From: Solirubrobacter sp035555675
GTDB lineage: Bacteria > Actinomycetota > Thermoleophilia > Solirubrobacterales > Solirubrobacteraceae
Reading direction: 5' to 3'
NCBI GenBank assembly: GCA_035555675.1
Contig: DATMGH010000095.1
Location: 1 to 64,000, forward strand
Length of the DNA: 64,000 nucleotides
The translations under genes were made by a program, and so were the position numbers. A model generated the notes under the pieces. That model did not search any database. It was not told the DNA's origin and saw only the letters and a list, made by a program, of their open reading frames with translations. Positions 48,944 through 56,685 of the stretch are shown piece by piece. Each line of letters starts with the position of its first letter. The first letter of the stretch is position 1.

Positions 48944-50593
48944 TCACGCACCCGCCCGGGCGACGAACGCGGCGTGCGCCGCCGCCCCCGTCCGGGCCGT
49001 CAGCTCCAGCGCCGGCGGGCGGTTGGCCGCGATCCAGGCGCCGACCAGGCGCGCCTCGGCGACCGCGTCCGCGGGCAGCCAGCCGCCGAGCCCGCCGGGC
49101 GCCGGGGCCTGCCGCAGCGCGCGGGCGCTGCGCGCGGCGAGGTCACCCGCCCCTTCCGCGGGTCCCCAATCGACCACGCGGCCGCCCGCGATCCAGAGCG
49201 CGTCGAAGCGCCCGCCCTGCTCCGGGTGCGGCGCGAGCACCAGCCGTGCGCCCGTGTGGGTCGCGCGCAGGACGCCGCCGAGGCGCTCCAGCAGCGCCTC
49301 GAGCCGCCCGCGCCGGCGCTGCAGCGTCGCCGCCCGCTCGTAGCGCCGCGCGGCGCTCGCCGCCGCGATCTGCTCGTCCACCCGCGCCAGCAGCGCCGCG
49401 CCGCCGTCGCGGCCGACGAACAGCTGCAGCGCCTCGTCGAGCCGCTCGCGGTAGACGTTCGGGTCGAGGTCGTGCAGGCAGGGCGACAGGCAGCGGCCCA
49501 TCTGCCCGTACGCGCTCGGGTGCGCGCGCCGCGGCAGCGCCCGCCCGCAGTGGCGCAGGCCGAACAGCGAGTTGAGCTGCTCGACCAGCTCGGCGGCGGC
49601 CGCCCGGCCGCGCACCGGGCCGACGCAGACGGCGTGCCCGGCCGCCGGCTCGCGCGCGACCTCGAGGATCGGGAACGGGATGTCGAGCCGGCAGCGCAGG
49701 TACACGTAGCCGTCCGGCTCGCTCTTCCCGCGCACGTTGCCGGGCGGGCGCAGCGCCTTGATCAGCCGGTCCTCGAGCAGCAGCGCGCCGAGCTCGGACG
49801 CCGTCACCTGGTGGTCGACGTGCTCGGCCTCCGCCGCCCACGTCGCCCCGGCGCTGAAGTGCGAGCGGGCGCGCGTGCGCAGGTCGACCGACTTGCCGAC
49901 GTACAGCGGCCGCCCGTCCGCGTCGCGGAAGATGTAGACGCCCGGCTCGTGCGGCAGGGCGGCCAGGTGCGGGCGCTCGCCGCGCGGCCGCTTGACCTTC
50001 GCCGGCCGCGTGCGGGCCTTGCGCGGGCGGATCGCGCTCAGCGCGTCGCCGATCGTCGGCGCGTGCGCGCACAGCCGCCCGAACAGCGCGCAGAAGACGC
50101 GCGCGCACGTGCGCGCGTCCGGCAGCGCGCGGTGGACCTCCTCCACCTCGACGCCGAGCGCGCCCGCCAGCGTCGCCAGCCCGCGCCGCCGCTGCAGCGG
50201 CGCGAACCGGCGCGCGAGCGCCACCGTGCAGATCACCGGCGGCGCCGGCCACTCGAGCGCCGCGCGCGCGAACGCCTGGCGCAGCACGCGCACGTCGAAC
50301 GCCGCGTTGTGGGCGATCAGCACGCGCCCGCGCAGCAGCTTCGCCACCTCCGGCAACACCTCCTCGGGCGCCGGCGCGGCGTCGAGCATCGCCTGCGAGA
50401 TCCCCGTGAAGCGCTGGATCCCGCGCCCGAGCGGGCTCGCGACGCCGACCAGCGAGGCGAACTCGTCGTGCAGCTCGCCGCCGCCGACCAGCACGGCGCC
50501 GACCTCGGTCAGCTCGCAGCGCTCGCCGGCCAGCCCGTTGGTCTCCGTGTCGAGCGCGATGAACTCGGCGGTGGCGAGGGGCAGCTCGAGCAT
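48944..50593 (-). CDS. DEDDh exonuclease fused to a UvrC-type GIY-YIG nuclease
   Basis: 549 residues. N-terminal DnaQ-type 3'-5' exonuclease: ALDTETNG (DE), HNAAFD, HRALPDA (H...D). From about residue 215 comes a GIY-YIG domain as in UvrC/Cho (PGVYIFRDADGRPLYVGKS), followed by a UvrC-like part with an HCGRALP...RCLSPC cysteine pattern and a UVR-like helical stretch. A combination known in actinobacteria and probably involved in nucleotide excision repair; the second UvrC nuclease domain is missing. Single gene. Confidence 0.88.
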   Translation of the reverse strand: MLELPLATAEFIALDTETNGLAGERCELTEVGAVLVGGGELHDEFASLVGVASPLGRGIQRFTGISQAMLDAAPAPEEVLPEVAKLLRGRVLIAHNAAFDVRVLRQAFARAALEWPAPPVICTVALARRFAPLQRRRGLATLAGALGVEVEEVHRALPDARTCARVFCALFGRLCAHAPTIGDALSAIRPRKARTRPAKVKRPRGERPHLAALPHEPGVYIFRDADGRPLYVGKSVDLRTRARSHFSAGATWAAEAEHVDHQVTASELGALLLEDRLIKALRPPGNVRGKSEPDGYVYLRCRLDIPFPILEVAREPAAGHAVCVGPVRGRAAAAELVEQLNSLFGLRHCGRALPRRAHPSAYGQMGRCLSPCLHDLDPNVYRERLDEALQLFVGRDGGAALLARVDEQIAAASAARRYERAATLQRRRGRLEALLERLGGVLRATHTGARLVLAPHPEQGGRFDALWIAGGRVVDWGPAEGAGDLAARSARALRQAPAPGGLGGWLPADAVAEARLVGAWIAANRPPALELTARTGAAAHAAFVARAGA

Positions 50594-50659
50594 GGACCGC
50601 TCAGCATCCCGCGCGCACCGGACGGCGCAACGGCGCTTGCAGTCGGGTACCGTGCGCCC

Positions 50660-51067
50660 GTGCGGCGGCTCGTCCTGCTCCTCCCCGTGGCGCTCGCCGG
50701 GTGCGGCGCCGAGTCGCGCGAGAACCACCCGCGCCCGCCGGTGCCGATCACGATGGCGGCCGCGATCCACCCCGGCGGCATCGAGGTCTCCCCGCCCCGC
50801 GCGGGCGCGGGCGAGATCACGCTGATCGTCTCCAACCAGTCCGGCACGCCGCAGACGGTCACGTTCGAGACCGACGAGCTGGGCGGCGGCACGGGCGGCG
50901 TGCGCGTGCGCAGCGGGCGGATCGCGCCGCGCTCGACCGGGCGGCTGACCGTCGTCCCGCGCGCGGGCACGTACTCGCTGCACACCTCCGATCGCCGAAT
51001 CCGCCCGGCGAGGGTTCGAATCGGACCACCCCGCCCGTCGGCTCAGAATCGCGTCCTCTTGCCGTGA
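50660..51067 (+). CDS. Small lipoprotein with cupredoxin-like character
   Basis: 135 residues. Lipobox LPVALAGC; the mature part (GGIEVSPPRAGAGEITLIVSNQSGTPQTVTFET) reads like a small beta-sandwich similar to cupredoxin/plastocyanin-like secreted proteins, but Cu ligands are not evident. GTG start six bases after TACCGT, likely leaderless. Lies 14 bases before the marR-like gene. Confidence 0.68.
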   Translation: MRRLVLLLPVALAGCGAESRENHPRPPVPITMAAAIHPGGIEVSPPRAGAGEITLIVSNQSGTPQTVTFETDELGGGTGGVRVRSGRIAPRSTGRLTVVPRAGTYSLHTSDRRIRPARVRIGPPRPSAQNRVLLP

Positions 51068-51107
51068 TAGCGTTAGTTGCGTGAACGCAAAGGTTGCGAC
51101 CTCGCAA
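51068..51107 (+). promoter_or_regulatory. MarR promoter and twin operator
   Basis: TAGCGT (51068-51073) ends seven bases before the GTG start. Two perfect inverted repeats follow in line, TTGCG-TGAA-CGCAA (51077-51090) and TTGCG-ACCT-CGCAA (51094-51107), centred 17 bases apart. The first contains the start codon itself. Typical of MarR autoregulation. Confidence 0.7.
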
Positions 51108-51530
51108 GAGCTGGCGGAAGCGCTAGGGGCGGTGTGGTCGTACCTGAATCGGAGCTCGTCGGCGGAGTGGTTCCGCGTGATCGAGGAGCTCGACCTGTCG
51201 TTCACGCAGGTGAAGATGCTGTTCCTGCTCGAGGACGGCCGCGAGCACTCGGTCTCCGAGCTCGCCGCCCCTCTGCGCCTGTCTGTCCCCACCGCCTCCC
51301 GGGCGGTCGACGGGCTCATCAAGCGTGGCATCGTCACGCGTCGCGAATCCGCATCCGACCGTCGCTCGCGCCTGGTGGCGCTGTCCGACCACGGCCACGC
51401 GGCCGCGGCTCGGCTCATGCACGCGCGGCTCGCGATGCTGGCGACGTTCGTGAACGAGATCACGCCGGACGAGCAGGCGGCGCTCCTCACCGCGCTGTCC
51501 CCCGTACTCGAAAGGATCGCTCCCCCATGA
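51081..51530 (+). CDS. MarR-family transcriptional regulator
   Basis: 149 residues. Winged helix with SFTQVKMLFLLEDGREHSVS, LRLSVPTASRAVDGLIKRGIV and TRRESASDRRSRLVALSDHG (wing and basic DxRxxR). The GTG start sits inside an operator, so it probably represses itself and the coupled efflux pump. Stop overlaps the pump start (ATGA). Confidence 0.92.
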   Translation: MNAKVATSQELAEALGAVWSYLNRSSSAEWFRVIEELDLSFTQVKMLFLLEDGREHSVSELAAPLRLSVPTASRAVDGLIKRGIVTRRESASDRRSRLVALSDHGHAAAARLMHARLAMLATFVNEITPDEQAALLTALSPVLERIAPP

Positions 51531-53065
51531 TCCGACTATCCGAGGAGAACCGACGCTGGTGGACGCTGGCGGCGATGTGCTTCGCGCTGTTCATGGTGAT
51601 GCTCGACAACACCGTGGTCAACGTGGCGCTGCCGTCGATCCAGCGCACCTTCGACGCGTCGCTGTCCTCCCTCGAATGGACCATCAACGCCTACTCGCTG
51701 TCGTTCGCCGTGCTGCTGGTGACCGGCGGGCGGCTGGGCGACATCTTCGGCCGCCGGCTGGTGTTCCTGATCGGCGTCGTCGTGTTCGGCGCCGCGTCGG
51801 CCACGATCGGCTTCGCGCCGTCCGAGGGCTGGCTGGTCGCGTCGCGCGCCGTGCAGGGCCTGGGCGCGGCGCTGATGATGCCGGGCACGCTCTCGATCAT
51901 CACCAACACGTTCCCGCCCGCCGAGCGCGGCAAGGCGATCGGCACCTGGGCCGGCGTGTCCGCGATCGCGCTCGCGGTCGGCCCGCTGGTCGGCGGCTGG
52001 CTGACCGAGGACGTCAGCTGGCGCGCGATCTTCTTCATCAACCTCCCGGTGGCGGCGATCGCGGTCGCCGTGACCCTGTTCGCCACGCACGAGTCGCGCG
52101 ACGAGACCGCGACGCGCGAGGTCGACATCCCCGGCATCGTCGCACTGACGATCGGCCTCACCGCGCTCGTCCTGGCGCTCGTGGAAGCCAACTCCTGGGG
52201 CTGGGGCTCGCCCGCGATCCTGTCGCTGTTCGCGGCCGCGGTGATCGGGCTGGGCGCGTTCGCGGTGCTCGAGCGCCGCTCGCACGCGCCGATCGTCGAC
52301 TTCGAGTTCTTCCGCTCGCGCTCGTTCCTGGGCGCGAACGTGGTCGCGTTCGCGATCTCGTTCGGGATGTTCGCGGTCTTCTTCTTCCTGGCCCTCTACA
52401 TGCAGAACATCCTCGGCTACTCGCCGCTGCAGACCGGCGTGCGGTTCCTGCCGTCGACGCTGGTGATCATGGTCGCCGGGCCGCTCTCCGGGCGGCTTGC
52501 GGACCGCGTCGGCCCGCGCACGCCGCTGGTGATCGGGCTGTCGCTGGTGACGATCTCGCTGGCGTGGCAGTCGCGCATCCAGGTCGACACCAGCTTCGGG
52601 TTCCTGGTCGTCCCGTTCATCCTGCTCGGGCTCGGCATGGGCTTCTCGATGTCGCCGATGAGCACCGCGGCGATGAACGCGGTCGACCGCACGAAGGCCG
52701 GCGTCGCGTCCGGGACGCTGTCGATGACCCGAATGGTCGGCGGCACGTTCGGCGTGGCAGCGCTCGGCGCGCTGGTCGCGGCGATCGGCCGGCACGACCT
52801 CGCGCAGTCGCTGCCCCAGGTGCCGCAGGCGGCGCGTGAGCGGCTGGTGGACGCGCTCGGCTCCGGCGCCGACGCGGCCGGCGCGCCGCCCGCCGTGCGG
52901 ACGGCGACCGAGTCCGCGTTCGTGAACGCGCTCGGCACCGGGCTCACGATCGCGGCGATCGCAACCGCGATCGCGGCGCTCGTCGCGTGGTTCATGATCG
53001 ACCCGCGGCGGCCGGAGCACGAGCCGGCGGCGTCGCTTCCCGAGGCCGAGGCTGCCATGGTCTAG
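51527..53065 (+). CDS. MFS multidrug efflux transporter, DHA2 (EmrB/QacA) type
   Basis: 512 residues with about fourteen helices. Motif D1-like LDNTVVNVALPSIQRTF in helix 1, loop GRLGDIFGRRLVF after helix 2, and motif C-like GPLVGGWLTE in helix 5. Exports toxic compounds using the proton gradient. Translationally coupled to the MarR regulator, the standard arrangement for an inducible pump. Confidence 0.93.
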   Translation: MIRLSEENRRWWTLAAMCFALFMVMLDNTVVNVALPSIQRTFDASLSSLEWTINAYSLSFAVLLVTGGRLGDIFGRRLVFLIGVVVFGAASATIGFAPSEGWLVASRAVQGLGAALMMPGTLSIITNTFPPAERGKAIGTWAGVSAIALAVGPLVGGWLTEDVSWRAIFFINLPVAAIAVAVTLFATHESRDETATREVDIPGIVALTIGLTALVLALVEANSWGWGSPAILSLFAAAVIGLGAFAVLERRSHAPIVDFEFFRSRSFLGANVVAFAISFGMFAVFFFLALYMQNILGYSPLQTGVRFLPSTLVIMVAGPLSGRLADRVGPRTPLVIGLSLVTISLAWQSRIQVDTSFGFLVVPFILLGLGMGFSMSPMSTAAMNAVDRTKAGVASGTLSMTRMVGGTFGVAALGALVAAIGRHDLAQSLPQVPQAARERLVDALGSGADAAGAPPAVRTATESAFVNALGTGLTIAAIATAIAALVAWFMIDPRRPEHEPAASLPEAEAAMV

Positions 53066-53071
53066 CCCGCC

Positions 53072-54013
53072 ATGAACGTGCTGACCGAGGTCGACGCCCC
53101 GCGGATCGCGGACCTGCGCTCCAACGGGGAGTTCTTCTGGATCGACCTGGTCAGCCCGAGCGACGAGGAGGTCCGGCGGCTGGGAACGGCGCTGGACCTC
53201 CACCCGGTCGCGCTCGAGGACACGCTCGAGTTCGGCCAGCGGCCCAAGATCGAGCCGTACATGGGCCACCTGCTGGTGGTCTTCTTCACCGCGCGCGCGA
53301 CCGGCGACCGGGACGCGCCCGCGGTCCCGCTGGAAGTGCACATCTACGTGGCCGAGGGCTACGTCGCCACCGTCCGGCGCGAGCACTGCCAGGCGCTCGA
53401 GGACCTGTACGCGAACATGCGCGCCGAGCACGAGGCGGACCAGCTCGTCTACCGCGTGCTCGACGGGCTCACCGACGCGTTCTACCCCGCGATCAACGCG
53501 GTCGAGAACGAGATCGACGCGCTCGAGGTCGAGCTGCTGGCGCGCGTGCGGCGCGAGCACCTCGGGCGCAGCTACCGGCTCAAGCAGAGCGTGCGCGGGC
53601 TGCACCGGATCGCCACCGCGCAGCACGAGCAGTTCCGGACGGCGCACGAGGTGCTGCTGCACGTCGAAGGACCGGCGCGCGGGACGCGGCCGTACCTGCG
53701 CGACGTCGGCGATCACCTGGCGCAGATCGCGGGTGAGTTCCACCGCCAGCTCGACGACCTGATGGCGCTCACGCAGACGTACTACAACGCGAACTCGGAC
53801 CGCCTGAACGCGATCGCGTCGCGGGTCGCCGTGATCGGCACCGTGTTCGTCGCCTGGACGGTCGTCACGGGGTTCTTCGGCCAGAACTTCGAATGGCTCA
53901 CCGGCCAGATCGACTCGCTGACGGACTTCCTCCTGTTCGGCGTCGGCGGGCTCGTCGTGCCGACTGTGATCCTGGCCACAGTGTTCTGGGTCAAGCGCGA
54001 CGACTGGCTCTGA
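53072..54013 (+). CDS. CorA-like divalent-cation channel with GQN motif
   Basis: 313 residues. Cytoplasmic alpha/beta N-terminal domain, long stalk helix (TQTYYNANSDRLNAIASRVAVI), two C-terminal membrane helices. The loop that is G-M-N in Mg-selective CorA reads GFFGQNF. ZntB proteins and some other family members also vary here, so selectivity is uncertain. Begins six bases after the efflux-pump stop, so may share its transcript. Confidence 0.88.
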   Translation: MNVLTEVDAPRIADLRSNGEFFWIDLVSPSDEEVRRLGTALDLHPVALEDTLEFGQRPKIEPYMGHLLVVFFTARATGDRDAPAVPLEVHIYVAEGYVATVRREHCQALEDLYANMRAEHEADQLVYRVLDGLTDAFYPAINAVENEIDALEVELLARVRREHLGRSYRLKQSVRGLHRIATAQHEQFRTAHEVLLHVEGPARGTRPYLRDVGDHLAQIAGEFHRQLDDLMALTQTYYNANSDRLNAIASRVAVIGTVFVAWTVVTGFFGQNFEWLTGQIDSLTDFLLFGVGGLVVPTVILATVFWVKRDDWL

Positions 54014-54020
54014 GAGTCCT

Positions 54021-54026
54021 TAGGGT
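54021..54026 (+). promoter_or_regulatory. TAGGGT -10 box of ccr
   Basis: Six bases before the ATG at 54033; no Shine-Dalgarno. Same arrangement as other probable leaderless genes in this window. Confidence 0.4.
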
Positions 54027-54032
54027 TTGTCC

Positions 54033-55280
54033 ATGTCCGTCGATACCACCCAACTCGCGCAGCTCGACGTCGAGCCCGGCGAGCTTCCCCCGACGATGCC
54101 GGCGTGGGTCATCCGCGCGGCGCGCGAGGGGGAGCCGCTGCAGGCGTTTCAGCTGGAGGAGATGGAGGTACCGCGGCCGGGGGCGTTCGAGGTGATCGTG
54201 CGCGTGATGGCGGCGGGCGTGAACTTCAACAACGTGTGGGCGGCGCTGGGCAAGCCGGTGTCGGTGTTCCGCTACCACGCGGAGGATCACCACATCGGCG
54301 GCTCGGACGCGTCCGGCGTGGTCTGGGCGGTCGGCGAGGGCGTCACGCGCTGGAAGCCGGGCGACGAGGTCGTCGTCCACTGCAACCAGGCCTCCTACGA
54401 GGACCCCGAGGTGCACGGGCTGGATCCCCTGGCGGCGCCGTCGCAGCGGATCTGGGGGTACGAGACGACCTGGGGGTCGTTCGCCCAGTTCTGCAAGGTG
54501 CAGGCCCAGCAGCTGCTGCCGAAGCCGCCCGCGCTGACGTGGGAGGAGGCGTCCTGCTACGGGCTGACGTTCTTCACCGCGTACCGGATGCTGGTCGACC
54601 AGGCGCGGCTGCAGGAGGGGCACCGGGTGCTGATCTGGGGCGGCGCGGGCGGGCTCGGCGTGTTCGCGCACCAGCTCTGCCGGCTGGCGGGCGCGGACGC
54701 CGTGGGCGTCGTCTCCTCGCCCGAGAAGGGGGCGCTGGTGACGGAGCTGGGGGCGGTCGGCTGGATCGACCGGTCCGACTACGCGGGCATGATGCGGCGG
54801 GGCGGCGAGTCCTTCGACGAGGAGAAGGCGCGGTTCAAGGAGTCGCGCCGGTTCGCGGCCGACGTGGCCGGGCTGCTGGGCGGCGAGCCGGACATCGTGT
54901 TCGAGCACGTGGGGCGGGCGACGTTCCCCACGTCGGTGCTGGCGGTCCGGCCGTTCGGCACCGTGGTGATCTGCGGCGCGACGTCCGGGCACATGCTCGA
55001 CTTCGACGTCCGCTACCTGTGGATGCGCCAGAAGCGGATCATCGGATCGCACTTCGCGAACGCCTGGGAGTGCCACCGCGCGAACGAGCTGATCGAGGCC
55101 GGCAAGGTCCGTCCCGTACTCTGGAGGACACTGCGCTTCGACCAGGTGGCCGAAGCGCATCAGCTCATGTACGAGAACAAGCACCTCGGGAAGATCGCCG
55201 TGCTGGTCGGCGCGGCGTCCGAGGGCCTTGGCAAGACAGCGGACGGCCCGGGCGCGATCCGGGCGGAGGTGGGAGCGTAG
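54033..55280 (+). CDS. ccr: Crotonyl-CoA carboxylase/reductase
   Basis: 415 residues, medium-chain reductase superfamily. Reductively carboxylates crotonyl-CoA to ethylmalonyl-CoA using NADPH and CO2, the key step of the ethylmalonyl-CoA pathway and a source of extender units. The segments GVNFNNVWAALGKPVSVFR, GYETTWGSFAQF and NADPH motif IWGGAGGLGVFAHQL are diagnostic against ordinary quinone reductases. ATG 54033 chosen over an in-frame TTG two codons upstream. Followed directly by a small conserved gene; ecm and meaB lie 6.5 kb downstream. Confidence 0.93.
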   Translation: MSVDTTQLAQLDVEPGELPPTMPAWVIRAAREGEPLQAFQLEEMEVPRPGAFEVIVRVMAAGVNFNNVWAALGKPVSVFRYHAEDHHIGGSDASGVVWAVGEGVTRWKPGDEVVVHCNQASYEDPEVHGLDPLAAPSQRIWGYETTWGSFAQFCKVQAQQLLPKPPALTWEEASCYGLTFFTAYRMLVDQARLQEGHRVLIWGGAGGLGVFAHQLCRLAGADAVGVVSSPEKGALVTELGAVGWIDRSDYAGMMRRGGESFDEEKARFKESRRFAADVAGLLGGEPDIVFEHVGRATFPTSVLAVRPFGTVVICGATSGHMLDFDVRYLWMRQKRIIGSHFANAWECHRANELIEAGKVRPVLWRTLRFDQVAEAHQLMYENKHLGKIAVLVGAASEGLGKTADGPGAIRAEVGA

Positions 55281-55628
55281 ATGGCAGGAGTGGTCCAGAT
55301 CCCTTGGTACGCGACGTTGTGGCGGGGCGATCGGCTGGCCGCCGCCCTCGAGGAGATCGCGCCCGTCGCGACGCGCTACGGCGCGACCGACTACCGCATC
55401 TACCGCAACCGCGACGACATGTACAAGTTCATGCACCTGGTCACGTTCGAGGACAAGGCGGACTTCGAGGCCTACTGGTACGGGCCCGAGTTCGTCAACT
55501 GGCGCACGATCTACTCGAGCTGGTACCAGGTGCCGGTCCTCTACTCGTGGAACGACATGATCATCTCCGGGGGCTTGGAGATCGAGACCGTCGCCGCGGG
55601 CGGGGACGAGCGGGGCGACATCCTCTGA
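55281..55628 (+). CDS. Conserved small protein directly after ccr
   Basis: 115 residues, starting at the base after the ccr stop (TAGATG). Rich in Tyr and Trp (IPWYATLWRGDRLAA, KFMHLVTFEDKADFEAYWYG, WRTIYSSWYQVP), with the look of a dimeric alpha-beta-barrel (NIPSNAP/antibiotic-monooxygenase-like) fold. The tight spacing suggests a role with Ccr, such as an accessory or CoA-ester handling protein; that is inference. Confidence 0.75.
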   Translation: MAGVVQIPWYATLWRGDRLAAALEEIAPVATRYGATDYRIYRNRDDMYKFMHLVTFEDKADFEAYWYGPEFVNWRTIYSSWYQVPVLYSWNDMIISGGLEIETVAAGGDERGDIL

Positions 55629-55640
55629 CGCTGGCGTAGC

Positions 55641-55745
55641 GCGCGCGGCTCGCCGCCGCGCGCCTCGCCCCGCGCGCGGCTCGCCCCCGCGCCCTGCGCG
55701 CTCGCGCCTCGCCCCGCGCGCGGCTCGCCGCCGCGCGCCTCGCCC
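55641..55745. repeat. GC-only intergenic repeat
   Basis: A 30-base unit at 55641-55670 recurs exactly at 55716-55745, and its first 14 bases (GCGCGCGGCTCGCC) recur at 55672-55685. Apart from a few T bases the stretch is all G and C. It separates the convergent ccr-side and metallo-hydrolase genes. Confidence 0.75.
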
Positions 55746-55752
55746 CCGCGCG

Positions 55753-56592
55753 CTACTCCGCGGCGGGCCCGAACTTCTTGCGCCAGCGGGCGAGGCCCAT
55801 GTGCAGCTGGTCGAGCGGCGTGGCCTGGAGCATCGCTTCGGCGTCGTCGCCGCAGCCGGCGCGCACGCGTTCCTCCATCGCGGCGACGAAGCCGGCCTCG
55901 TCGTGCTCGGCCTCCAGCGCGACCTGCACCTCGAGGGCGTCCAGGCAGGCGTCCAGCTGCTCGGGTCCCGCCTCGCCGAAGTGCGTCAGCCCGAGCCGCT
56001 CCGGGTTCCAGGCGCGGATCGTGTCGATCGAGGCGCGCCACGAGGCGACGTCGATGTCCGGCGGGGGCGTCGGCGCGACCGTGAACGCGTGCGGCGGGAT
56101 GCGGGCGCCGCCGACGTCGCCCACGAACGCGGTGCCCGAGGCCTCGTGGAAGTAGCAGACGTGATGGGACGCGTGCCCGGGCGTGTACTCGACGCGAAAT
56201 GCGCCTTCGACGTCGTGCTCACCGCCGGTCAGCACGCGCAGGTTGCGCTCGGGGACGGGGATCAGCTCGCCCCACAGGCGCTTGAGTCCCTCCTCCCCGC
56301 CGTACAGGCGGCCGGCGGAGGCGACCAGCCGTGAGGGGTCGGCCATGTGCGGCGCGCCGCGCTCGTGCACGTAGACGGGCAGGTCCGGCCAGCGCCGGAC
56401 GAGCGAGCCGGTGACGCCGGCGTGGTCGAAGTGGATGTGGGTCAGCAGGATCGCGCGCGGCCGCTCGCCGCGGAGCGCGTCGAGCAGCGTCGGCTCGCTG
56501 ACGCCCGGGCCCGGGTCGATCAGCACGCCGTCGACCTCCCAGCAGCAGATCACCTTCTCGCGCCCCTGGTGGCGCACATCGATCGCCCGCAT
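55753..56592 (-). CDS. MBL-fold metallo-hydrolase
   Basis: 279 residues (six more if ATG 56610 is used). Binuclear zinc fold: LLTHIHFDHAGVTG (HxHxDH), YTPGHASHHVCYFHEASG (His), FVGDVGG (Asp), LGLTHFGE (His). Similar to glyoxalase-II-like and Zn-dependent hydrolases of thioesters. ATG 56592 is preferred because TAGGGT lies seven bases upstream (leaderless). Substrate unknown. Confidence 0.88.
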   Translation of the reverse strand: MRAIDVRHQGREKVICCWEVDGVLIDPGPGVSEPTLLDALRGERPRAILLTHIHFDHAGVTGSLVRRWPDLPVYVHERGAPHMADPSRLVASAGRLYGGEEGLKRLWGELIPVPERNLRVLTGGEHDVEGAFRVEYTPGHASHHVCYFHEASGTAFVGDVGGARIPPHAFTVAPTPPPDIDVASWRASIDTIRAWNPERLGLTHFGEAGPEQLDACLDALEVQVALEAEHDEAGFVAAMEERVRAGCGDDAEAMLQATPLDQLHMGLARWRKKFGPAAE

Positions 56593-56616
56593 GGCGTCCA
56601 CCCTAGCCATCGTTCC

Positions 56617-56675
56617 CGGAGGGGGTGTGTCCGCCAGGTCGCCTGTCAGGCGACCTGGCGGCCACACCCCCTCCG
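56617..56675. terminator. 59-nt near-perfect inverted repeat, probable terminator
   Basis: Two 29-base arms around T56646 with one mismatch (T56630 against C56662). It lies ten bases after the ParA-like stop on the minus strand and just upstream of the metallo-hydrolase start, so it probably ends the 61452-56686 operon. Far longer than the other terminator stems here. Confidence 0.6.
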
Positions 56676-56685
56676 GATCCGCAGC

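Noticed and set aside
51008..51035. tRNA-like T-loop sequence GGTTCGAATC
   Set aside because: The flanking bases do not form a T stem, and no acceptor or anticodon arm is present; it lies inside a lipoprotein gene.
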